Shown here: positions 41,906-49,553 of the stretch, in pieces
Layout: the number at the start of each line of letters is the position of its first letter
Position numbering within the stretch: position 1 is the first letter of the stretch
Source: DAOTWP01 sp034435675
Lineage (GTDB): Bacteria; Chloroflexota; Anaerolineae; Aggregatilineales; Phototrophicaceae
Assembly: GCA_034435675.1 (NCBI GenBank)
Contig: DAOTWP010000190.1
Span: forward strand, 1-54,068
Direction: 5' to 3'
DNA: 54,068 nucleotides
The notes under the pieces: model-generated
Databases searched by the model: none
The model's input: the letters and a program-made list of their open reading frames with translations, nothing else
What the model was told of the DNA's origin: nothing
Position numbers and translations under genes: made by a program

Positions 41906-44494
41906 TTGTCCGCAGAGCAAAAAACCGACAAAGACAAGCCTGCGCTCCCGGCTGCCGGGAAACCTGCCACCAGCCACCAATCGCCTACGCTCCCTGCCGG
42001 GGATCCGCCGAAACCCGTGCCCACAGCCAAACGGGATTTATTTGACGAGTATGGCTTAAGCCCGGATTTCTGGGATCGCATCTTCGACAGCCTACCCCCA
42101 TGGATGGACGAAATTGCGGCGATTGTGCTGCTCGTCGGCGGGGTTGTGTCGTTGCTCTCGTTGTTCAATGTCGCAGCAGATACAACCATCTCGCAGGCGT
42201 GGTCCAACGTACTGACCGATCTATTCGGCTACGGCAGTGTGATTGTCGCCGGGGGCATTTTGCTGCTTGGGGTGATTATCCTGCTACCCAAGATCGGCGT
42301 GACGATTGCGTTCCCTGCTTCGCGCATTCTCGCCATTGAGATCGCGTTCATTTCCCTGCTGGCGCTGATGCACCTGGCAATTGGCGATACCGAACTGCGT
42401 GCTGTTGCGCGGGCTGGCGAAGGCGGGGGCATCATCGGCTGGGCGTTCAGCAGCATTGTCACCAGCCTGTTTGGCATGAGCCTCGCATGGGCACTGTATC
42501 TGCCCGCGTTTGTCATCAGCATCGCCATCGCGGCAGGTGTCCGCTGGTCGCAGCTGCGTAAATGGTTGAATATTGGTAGTCAGCGTCTACAAACGCTTGC
42601 CGGACGCCTGCTGCAAGAATCGGAACAGAAGCGCAGCGCACGTCAGAAAGTCAGAGCGGCACCAACACAGGCAGCTACCGCACCCGCAGCGGTTATTGAC
42701 CTGACACGCCGCGCAATGATTATGCGCATTCGCCCAAATCTCGACAATCTGCCGCCTTCTGCGCGCCCCGGCGCGGTTGGACCTGCTGCTGCACCTGCGC
42801 CGAAAGTGATGATCACACCACTTGAGGAAAGCACAGCGGATAAACCGCTGCAAAACTTTAATCTCATCGGGCAGGTAAAAGAAAAATCAGAAGGTGGACA
42901 TAAGGTTGTGGAACGCCCCGACGGGCGCGTGAAGCGCTACTTCACGGTTGCGGGCATGCAGGACCCCAAACAACTCGGCAAACGCGATCCACAGCTACCA
43001 CCGCTGCCGCTGCTGCAAGATGTCGAGTTGAATCCACCGGATGAGTCGGAAATCAACAAGAACGTCGTCCTGATAGAAAACACACTGCTTGAATTTGATA
43101 TTGATGTAGATGTGGTGGATGTCAAGGTCGGTCCCACTGTTACGCAGTATGCCGTCCAGCCGTTCAAGGAGGTCAACCTCGGTGAAGGCGAAAGCATGAT
43201 GCAGCGCACGCGCATCAGCAAGATCGCTTCATTGTCGCAGGATCTTGCGCTGTCGCTGTCCGCTAAACGGTTGCGCCTGGAAACACCCGTACCGGGGCAC
43301 AGTTATGTCGGCATTGAAGTGCCGAACAAAAATCCCAGCACGGTTGCGCTGCGTTCGGTCTATGAAAGTGCCGCTTTCTACAAGGCGAAGCAAAAAGATC
43401 ATACGCCGCTGTTAATCCCGCTGGGGCGTGATGTTGCCGGTCAGGCGGTGAGCATCAATCTGGCAAAAATGCCCCACCTGTTGATTGCGGGAACGACGGG
43501 GTCGGGTAAGTCAGTCGCAATTGCGGCGATGGCAGCGGCGCTGATTTTGGATAACTTCCCCGGCGATGTCCGGCTGGTAATGCTTGATCCCAAAATGGTT
43601 GAACTCAGCCGCTTCAACGACATTCCGCACCTGCTGGGTCCGGTGGAAACCGATATGGAGCGCATCATCGGCGTGCTGCGCTGGTGTACGCGCGAAATGG
43701 ACCGGCGCTATAAACTGCTCGAAGAAAACGCCGCGCGCAACATCGAGATATACAATTCGCGTCTGGGCGCACGCCGTAAGAGTGAGGCACTGCCTTACAT
43801 TGTCATCATGATTGACGAAATCGGCGACCTGATGATGCTCAAGCCGGAAGAAACCGAAAAAACGATCACTCGCCTCGCGCAGATGGCGCGCGCAGTGGGG
43901 ATGCATCTGGTCGTTGCCACGCAGCGCCCCAGTGTAGATGTCATCACCGGGTTGATTAAAGCGAACTTTCCCGCGCGTATTTCGTTTGCGGTGGCGTCGG
44001 GCATCGACTCGCGCGTAATTCTGGATAGTGTAGGGGCAGAAAACCTGCTGGGCAAAGGGGACATGCTTTACCTTGCACCAGACGCAGGTGCGCCGAAACG
44101 TGTGCAGGGTTGTTATGTTTCGGATGACGAAGTGCGCAACATTGTGCGGCACTGGAAACGCTGGCACTTGCAGCAGCTTCAGGATGGGCGCATGGAAAAA
44201 CAGGGGATCGCTCCTTGGGAACGCGGCTTGACCCGGCGCGAGTTCCTGTCCGAGACGGACCCGATGCTGGAAGAGGCAATCGCATTGGTCATTGCCGACG
44301 GCGAAGCCTCCGCCTCGCAAATCCAGCGTAAGCTGGGGGTTGGTTATCCGCGCGCAGCCCGCATTATGGATCTGCTCGAAGAACTGGGCATTGTCGGTGA
44401 AGTGCAGGACGGCGGGCGCAGTCGTAAAGTGCTGATTGAAAAGGGCAAAGACCCGTTCAAGGAAATCATTGACAAAAAGGCAAAGGGGATCTGA
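41906..44494 (+). CDS. ftsK: FtsK/SpoIIIE DNA translocase
   Basis: 863 codons from TTG at 41906, chosen because GAGGTG lies 5 nt upstream; a TTG at 41888 is also in frame. A Pro-rich start and four membrane helices (about 60-205) anchor the protein. A linker leads to the translocase motor: the alpha/beta part (QYAVQPFKEVNLGEGESMM onward), Walker A with Lys535 in AGTTGSGKSVA, Walker B-like IVIMIDEIGDL and ATQRPSVDVITGLIK. The C-terminal gamma domain (EEAIALVIADGEASASQIQ, LGVGYPRAARIMDLLEELG) reads polar DNA sequences. It moves chromosomal DNA through the closing septum. Confidence 0.95.
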   Translation: MSAEQKTDKDKPALPAAGKPATSHQSPTLPAGDPPKPVPTAKRDLFDEYGLSPDFWDRIFDSLPPWMDEIAAIVLLVGGVVSLLSLFNVAADTTISQAWSNVLTDLFGYGSVIVAGGILLLGVIILLPKIGVTIAFPASRILAIEIAFISLLALMHLAIGDTELRAVARAGEGGGIIGWAFSSIVTSLFGMSLAWALYLPAFVISIAIAAGVRWSQLRKWLNIGSQRLQTLAGRLLQESEQKRSARQKVRAAPTQAATAPAAVIDLTRRAMIMRIRPNLDNLPPSARPGAVGPAAAPAPKVMITPLEESTADKPLQNFNLIGQVKEKSEGGHKVVERPDGRVKRYFTVAGMQDPKQLGKRDPQLPPLPLLQDVELNPPDESEINKNVVLIENTLLEFDIDVDVVDVKVGPTVTQYAVQPFKEVNLGEGESMMQRTRISKIASLSQDLALSLSAKRLRLETPVPGHSYVGIEVPNKNPSTVALRSVYESAAFYKAKQKDHTPLLIPLGRDVAGQAVSINLAKMPHLLIAGTTGSGKSVAIAAMAAALILDNFPGDVRLVMLDPKMVELSRFNDIPHLLGPVETDMERIIGVLRWCTREMDRRYKLLEENAARNIEIYNSRLGARRKSEALPYIVIMIDEIGDLMMLKPEETEKTITRLAQMARAVGMHLVVATQRPSVDVITGLIKANFPARISFAVASGIDSRVILDSVGAENLLGKGDMLYLAPDAGAPKRVQGCYVSDDEVRNIVRHWKRWHLQQLQDGRMEKQGIAPWERGLTRREFLSETDPMLEEAIALVIADGEASASQIQRKLGVGYPRAARIMDLLEELGIVGEVQDGGRSRKVLIEKGKDPFKEIIDKKAKGI

Positions 44495-44541
44495 CCCTGC
44501 CTGTGCTGTTATCTGAAAAGTCTGCAATTGCCGCCTGTTAA

Positions 44542-44566
44542 GGGGCGCAGCATACCACCGCGCCCC
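44542..44566. terminator. GC-rich hairpin between convergent ftsK and GH5 genes
   Basis: GGGGCGC (44542-44548) and GCGCCCC (44560-44566) form a 7-bp stem with an 11-nt loop. It sits midway between two convergent stops, so it may serve both strands, although neither side has a good U tract. Confidence 0.45.
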
Positions 44567-44599
44567 CTGCCTGCGTGTGAGCCACCAGTTGCGGGCGTA

Positions 44600-46480
44600 T
44601 TATTCGCGCGGCGTAATCCGAATGGTGTGCTGCGCGCCGCTGTTTAAGACGCGGACCGTGAGTGTCTGCGTTTCTGCGTTGATCTGATACTCCCCGTCAG
44701 ACAACTTCACCGTATATCCGTTGGGATAATGGTAATTGGGCACAAAAATCTCCGTCGGCGCGCTCACTGCCGGATCGCTGCGGAACTCGAATGTGAACGT
44801 GCGCGTTGCCAGATCAAACTGCATGCGCTGCGGTTCCCCGGCAGTCGCCCGCGCATAAGGACGCACTACAGATGCGAGCGCGCGCCCCCCGGAATGGATG
44901 TCCTCGCGCCAGTCGCGGGTCTGCTGGTCACGGCTGAAGATGGACAGGTCTTCATCATTCCATAGATCGCCGCGCGCATTGGTATTGTCCGGTGTGTAGT
45001 TCCAGATTGTTGCATTGAGCAAATGTGCATCCAGCGCATTGTAGTACATGTCCAGCGCGGTAATGTGCAGCGTATAATCGCCAGTCGTATAGGCGCTCTT
45101 TTCGTGCATATCATAGGGCAGCCCGAACTCCCCCACCAGCGTGGGTATACCGCCCATATTTTCCAGCGCGGCTGTCTTGAGCCTGCCGATCTGGTCAGTA
45201 AACGCCTGCTGGACTGCCTCGGTCCCGCTGTACATTTGCATCGCCACTGTATCCACCGTGAACTCCGGGTTGAACTGCTTGAGGAACAGCGTCAGACCAT
45301 CGTACCAGTGCCCGGCATTGACTGCATTTTGCGGGTCTGCGGCGCTCCAGTGGGCGTGATCGCCTTCAGGGACGCCTTCGAGGAACAGAATCGCGTGCGG
45401 GTCAACAGAGCGAATCTCCGTGATGAAGCGCTTGATGAATGGCTTGATATAGTCGTCAATCAGGGTCTTGCCAGCAGGCAGAGCAAAATGATCGGGGCGC
45501 AGCAGGCGCGGTTCGCCATCTGCATCTGTCCAGATACCGTTTTGCTTCCAGACACACGTAGAGCCTTCACGCCAGAGAGACACACCGCCGGGATTCAAAC
45601 GCGCTTTGCCGGTAACGCCCGCGCCTGCCAGGGTCAGCTCATATACATCCACATCCTGGGGATACCCCGCCCCCAGCAGCATAGCCTGGTACGGCGTCGG
45701 TGTGCTGCCCGCCTTGAGCAATCCAGGCATAACCTCAGCAAGATTGGATACCCCGATGAATCCGCCGCCAGGTTCGTTCAGGCTGTCATAGCCAACCACA
45801 TTGGGTAGGTCTTTCAGGCGCAGGGCGACCTGCTTTACAGCATTGATGTAATGGCTTTGCAGATACTCCTGCACGGGTAGACCTTCAATCATCGTGTGCG
45901 GCGCAAAATCGTTGCCCCCGAAAAACAGGGTAAACAACGTCCCGGCACCTAACTTGGTGTAATTGGTGGGCCAGATCATGCGGGGATAGGGATCGCCATG
46001 CTCAGGATGGTTGATCGCTGCGCCGGTTTCCGCTAACCGGGTCAGGTCAATGCCCAGCACTTCCAGCGTCCATCCGGGCGCACCATCGCCACCGGTCCAG
46101 CGACTCCAGACATCCTGATGCGGGTCAATAAAAACATTGATCCCGTATTCGTTCGCCTTGTGCAGTACGGCGTAAAGATAATCGAGATATTCCGTGTCAT
46201 ATTGCCCCGGTCCGGCATGTTCTATGGCTTCCCAGGTAACCAGAAAGCGCAGGAAAGTCATGCCCCATGCACGCAGTCGGGAAAAATGTTCATCAGCTTC
46301 TGCCAGCGGAAAAGGACGTCCGACGAAGGAAACCTGACGATGATCGTAAAATCCCTCACGGCGGTAGGTTGCACCGTCAGGTGTATAGGGCACTTTTGTG
46401 CTACCACTCAGGTTCGCGCCGCGCAGCAGCAGCACGCGCCCGTGTTCGTCTTTAATCCACTGTCCATCGGTGTACATCAT
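44600..46480 (-). CDS. Glycoside hydrolase family 5 protein (endoglycosylceramidase-like)
   Basis: 626 residues from the ATG at 46480 (an ATG at 46477 follows; GAGAAGG upstream). The TIM-barrel domain has the GH5 acid/base Glu236 in GYDSLNEPG and the nucleophile Glu451 in PTLVGEFGLP. It opens with LLLRGANLSG and has VFIDPHQDVWSRW, as in endoglycosylceramidase-like GH5 members. A C-terminal beta domain of about 90 residues ends in HTIRITPRE. There is no signal peptide, so it would act in the cytoplasm on imported or internal glycosides unless exported another way. The substrate is not certain. Confidence 0.85.
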   Translation of the reverse strand: MMYTDGQWIKDEHGRVLLLRGANLSGSTKVPYTPDGATYRREGFYDHRQVSFVGRPFPLAEADEHFSRLRAWGMTFLRFLVTWEAIEHAGPGQYDTEYLDYLYAVLHKANEYGINVFIDPHQDVWSRWTGGDGAPGWTLEVLGIDLTRLAETGAAINHPEHGDPYPRMIWPTNYTKLGAGTLFTLFFGGNDFAPHTMIEGLPVQEYLQSHYINAVKQVALRLKDLPNVVGYDSLNEPGGGFIGVSNLAEVMPGLLKAGSTPTPYQAMLLGAGYPQDVDVYELTLAGAGVTGKARLNPGGVSLWREGSTCVWKQNGIWTDADGEPRLLRPDHFALPAGKTLIDDYIKPFIKRFITEIRSVDPHAILFLEGVPEGDHAHWSAADPQNAVNAGHWYDGLTLFLKQFNPEFTVDTVAMQMYSGTEAVQQAFTDQIGRLKTAALENMGGIPTLVGEFGLPYDMHEKSAYTTGDYTLHITALDMYYNALDAHLLNATIWNYTPDNTNARGDLWNDEDLSIFSRDQQTRDWREDIHSGGRALASVVRPYARATAGEPQRMQFDLATRTFTFEFRSDPAVSAPTEIFVPNYHYPNGYTVKLSDGEYQINAETQTLTVRVLNSGAQHTIRITPRE

Positions 46481-46536
46481 CTCATAATCCTTCTCTTTGC
46501 CTGAAAGCCATAAGTTCAAGGGGTTTTGTAAGCGCG

Positions 46537-46565
46537 ATTATACTCAATGCTATAGCGAATTTGCG
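46537..46565 (-). promoter_or_regulatory. Possible promoter for the GH5 gene
   Basis: A perfect TATAAT lies at 46542-46537 on the minus strand, about 57 nt before the GH5 start. The -35 position (about 46565-46560, CGCAAA) is poor. CTATAGCATTG just upstream (46555-46545) is the same 11-mer found in both orientations in the 2555-2642 repeats. Confidence 0.4.
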
Positions 46566-46608
46566 GTAAAATGTAGTAGATGGTCTTTTGTTAAAACAGG
46601 AACAAACG

Positions 46609-47031
46609 ATGATTACAGTCGCTGATATCATGACGCCCGATCCAATCACAGTAACACCGGATACGACGCTCGAAGAGGTCATTGGGCTGATGAAATCGCA
46701 CCCCTGCCGTCACCTGCTGGTGATGAGTCAGGAACGATTGATTGGCATTATCACTGATCGTGATGTGCGCCTGGCTATGAATTCGCCGATGGTGCTGCGC
46801 TTCCGGGAAGATGATCAGGCACTGCTGCGGGGGGTTACTGCTGCTGCCTGCATGACCCCTGAACCGATGACTATTGAGTCCGATGAAACAGTGGTTCGCG
46901 CTGCCCAGTTGATGCGCAGATATAACTTCAGCGCCCTGCCGGTTATTGAAGCGGGGCGTGTGGTAGGCATTATCACGGTCAGCGATATTGTGGACAGCTA
47001 TATTGCCCAGTTTGCTGAAGAAATGGAATAA
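46609..47031 (+). CDS. CBS-domain pair protein
   Basis: 140 residues from the ATG at 46609 (CAGGAAC upstream). It consists of two CBS motifs only: TVADIMTPDPITVTPDTTLE with LIGIITDRDV, and CMTPEPMTIESDETV with VVGIITVSDI. Such proteins bind adenosine nucleotides and regulate other proteins; the partner is unknown. The Rieske oxygenase gene starts 12 nt after its stop, so they are probably co-transcribed. Confidence 0.88.
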   Translation: MITVADIMTPDPITVTPDTTLEEVIGLMKSHPCRHLLVMSQERLIGIITDRDVRLAMNSPMVLRFREDDQALLRGVTAAACMTPEPMTIESDETVVRAAQLMRRYNFSALPVIEAGRVVGIITVSDIVDSYIAQFAEEME

Positions 47032-47043
47032 GCCAGTCGCGTT

Positions 47044-48162
47044 ATGTCAACTTTGCGACCCGATTTGAGCGATTTTACACCAGCCCCTGACCTCGCACGG
47101 GCAGAAACCATGCCCGCACGCTGGTATACAGACCCGGCATTCCTCGAGCTGGAAAAAGCGAACATTTTCTGGAAAACGTGGCAGCCTGTCGGGCAACTGC
47201 GCGATGTGCTGCGCGCAGGGGATTTTTTCACCTGCGAGGTTGCCGGGCAGCCGCTGGTCGTCACTCGTGGGCAGGATAGCATGCTGCGCGCGTTTTACAA
47301 TGTATGCATGCACCGGGCAGGTCCAGTGGCAGTGGGCAAGGGCAATCGCAAGAGCCTGCAATGCAAATATCATGGCTGGACTTATACGCTGGACGGCAGG
47401 CTGTTCAACGCGCCGGAATTTGAGGGGGTGGAAAGCTGGCAAAAAGATGACATCTGCCTCAAACCAATTCAAGTAGAGGCGTGGGGACCGTGGGTGTTTG
47501 TCAACCTTGATGCTACCGCCCCGCCGATGAACACCTATTACGGCACGATTCATCAGGAAATTGTCGCAAAAGGTTTCCAGATAGATGACATGACCTTTGT
47601 AGAGCGACGCGATTACCTGATTGACTGTAACTGGAAAGTCTACGTTGACAATTATCTCGAAGGCTACCACGTGCCGATTGCACATCCCGGCCTCTATAAG
47701 GAATTGGATTATGACCAGTACCGTGTGGATACCTTTCGTTACTACTCGTCGCAGTACGCACCGATTCGTCCGGCACAAAACGGCGGCGAAGTGCGTGACC
47801 GGCGTTACATCCGGGAAGGCGAAGCTGAGTCCGAGGCGCTGTATTATTGGATTTTCCCCAACGTAATGCTCAATGTTTATCTGGATAACACCTCAATCAA
47901 CATCATCCTGCCGGTGGGGCATAACAAAACCCTGACCATTTTTGAGTGGTTCTTTGAGCAACCGGGAACGGGGGCAGGCTGGGAAAGCATGCAGCAGATT
48001 ATCCAGTTCAGCGACGAAATTCAGCAGGAAGACATTTTTCTGTGCGAAAGCGTGCAAAAGGGGTTGCAATCGAACGCCTATGATCGCGGACGGTTTTCGG
48101 TGCTGCGCGAGAATGGCGTGCATCACTTCCAGAGTCTCGTGCATGAATTTCTGACGCGCTGA
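47044..48162 (+). CDS. Rieske non-heme iron oxygenase alpha-type subunit
   Basis: 372 residues. The N-terminal Rieske domain has the 2Fe-2S ligands Cys88 and His90 (CMH) and Cys107 and His110 (CKYH). The catalytic domain has the bridging Asp202 and iron ligands His209 and His214 (DNYLEGYHVPIAH), with a probable third ligand at Asp330. It would hydroxylate or demethylate an aromatic or amine compound with O2 and electrons from a reductase. No reductase, ferredoxin or beta subunit is nearby, so partners must lie elsewhere. The substrate is unknown. Confidence 0.9.
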   Translation: MSTLRPDLSDFTPAPDLARAETMPARWYTDPAFLELEKANIFWKTWQPVGQLRDVLRAGDFFTCEVAGQPLVVTRGQDSMLRAFYNVCMHRAGPVAVGKGNRKSLQCKYHGWTYTLDGRLFNAPEFEGVESWQKDDICLKPIQVEAWGPWVFVNLDATAPPMNTYYGTIHQEIVAKGFQIDDMTFVERRDYLIDCNWKVYVDNYLEGYHVPIAHPGLYKELDYDQYRVDTFRYYSSQYAPIRPAQNGGEVRDRRYIREGEAESEALYYWIFPNVMLNVYLDNTSINIILPVGHNKTLTIFEWFFEQPGTGAGWESMQQIIQFSDEIQQEDIFLCESVQKGLQSNAYDRGRFSVLRENGVHHFQSLVHEFLTR

Positions 48163-48189
48163 ATGGCGCAGCAAGACGGATCATGCGGC

Positions 48190-48242
48190 ACGGCAGCGAA
48201 CGATTGCTGCCGTTGCCACATCTCCCCGCACCGATATATAAT
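48190..48242 (+). promoter_or_regulatory. Hairpin and promoter giving a probable leaderless mRNA
   Basis: ACGGCAGC (48190-48197) and GCTGCCGT (48206-48213) form a perfect 8-bp stem that may end the Rieske transcript. TTGCCA (48213-48218), 18 nt, TATAAT (48237-48242) form a strong promoter whose first base overlaps the stem. The ATG at 48249 is 6 nt after the -10, so the mRNA would begin at or within a base or two of the start codon. Confidence 0.65.
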
Positions 48243-48248
48243 CCTCGC

Positions 48249-48683
48249 ATGCTGGGGTTCCACAACAGGCAAAACTACCCAATGGAATTGGTCAACATCC
48301 ACAATATTCTGTTCAATGCCCATATTCTCTATTCGCTGCTGCTGGGTGGCTGGGCAATGCTGATGGCACTGCAAAACCGCTCCATATCAGGCGGATTCTG
48401 GGGCGCGGTTGCGACCAGTGTGATACTGGCGGCGACCGTTCTGGTTTTGGGCATTATGCTGCTGCTGCAAGGCTATCACCTACGTTCAGACCGTCCGGGC
48501 ATTTACTTGCTGTATATGGCATGGCTGGTAGTGATTATGCCCGGTTTGTTCAGCCTGCTGCGCGGGCGTGATGACCGCAGCGCCGCCATCGCCTTTGCTG
48601 TGCTGGCATTCTTTAATGCCGCCACTGCTATCAGCATGGCAGAGCGTTTCCTGACCAGCTTCTTTATGCCGACCATAAGCTGA
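48249..48683 (+). CDS. Small four-helix membrane protein, function unknown
   Basis: 145 residues from the ATG at 48249, chosen because it sits at the predicted transcription start; an ATG at 48282 would also leave all helices intact. Four membrane helices are predicted (about 22-40, 47-70, 82-98 and 108-130) with short loops. I recognise no family. It lies 8 nt before the lipoprotein gene, suggesting a two-gene unit. Confidence 0.6.
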   Translation: MLGFHNRQNYPMELVNIHNILFNAHILYSLLLGGWAMLMALQNRSISGGFWGAVATSVILAATVLVLGIMLLLQGYHLRSDRPGIYLLYMAWLVVIMPGLFSLLRGRDDRSAAIAFAVLAFFNAATAISMAERFLTSFFMPTIS

Positions 48684-48691
48684 TTGCTGTT

Positions 48692-49516
48692 ATGAGCCAC
48701 CGTCTGCTGCTGCTGCTGGTCATGCTGTGTGCTGCCTGTGCAGGTACGCCAACACCCTTTCCGGTCAACGTGACAATTGCCCCAACTGCTATGCCGCAAA
48801 GCGCTGCTGAAGCAACCGCAGCGCCGGGTAATCCGACAGATGCGCTGCCGGTGCGTTATGCGCTGGCAGCCAACGTGCGCGGCGGACCGATCAATGCCGA
48901 GAGTTTTGGCAGCGGCGCGCGGGTGACACAGCTTGAAGACGCGGGCGACCCGCTGGCAGTCGGCACAGATTATGATGTACTGGTGACATATGGGGATTTG
49001 CCAGGCTGGACACAATCGCCGGTCAGCCATCATCTGCTGCTAATCCTCAACACGACAATCGCGCCGCTGGCAGATGCGCAGGTGCTGAGCGCAGTACAAC
49101 CGGCGCTTGGTCCGCAGTGGGTTGATGTGCTGCTCGGGACTACTTCCGGCACGTCCGACACTTTTAACGTCGCGCAGCTAAATCTGGCTAACGCGGGGTA
49201 TCCTGACGGAATCGAACTGGTTCTGGCGCATAGCGCTGTACCAGGTATAGCGCTGTTTATGGCACAGCTAAAGGATGCAGGTGTTATTGCACGCGCGCTG
49301 CCGTTGTTCCAAACAGCGCAGGCGTCCGATTTTGACCCCCACACTGTGCAGCTCACACTGGTTTTATGGGGGAATGAGACGGAGCGCGAACAGTGGGTGC
49401 AAAGAGCGGCAGGCTTAACTATACTTGACTGGGGCATGCTCCCCATTAGCTACCTGACAGCTTCGGGACTTCAGATTACCATCAACGACCTGGGTCTGCC
49501 GGTTGCCACCCGCTGA
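48692..49516 (+). CDS. Putative lipoprotein, function unknown
   Basis: 274 residues. A signal peptide (MSHRLLLLLVMLCAAC) ends at Cys16 in a near-typical lipobox, followed by a Thr/Pro/Ala-rich linker (17-52), as in many Chloroflexota lipoproteins. The mature domain (about 55-270) has alternating beta and alpha segments with a faint resemblance to the lobes of periplasmic binding proteins, but no firm match. It is probably an outer-face membrane-anchored protein. Confidence 0.65.
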   Translation: MSHRLLLLLVMLCAACAGTPTPFPVNVTIAPTAMPQSAAEATAAPGNPTDALPVRYALAANVRGGPINAESFGSGARVTQLEDAGDPLAVGTDYDVLVTYGDLPGWTQSPVSHHLLLILNTTIAPLADAQVLSAVQPALGPQWVDVLLGTTSGTSDTFNVAQLNLANAGYPDGIELVLAHSAVPGIALFMAQLKDAGVIARALPLFQTAQASDFDPHTVQLTLVLWGNETEREQWVQRAAGLTILDWGMLPISYLTASGLQITINDLGLPVATR

Positions 49517-49553
49517 TTTCTGTCAGAGCTTGCCATAATTTCCAGGGAATTCG

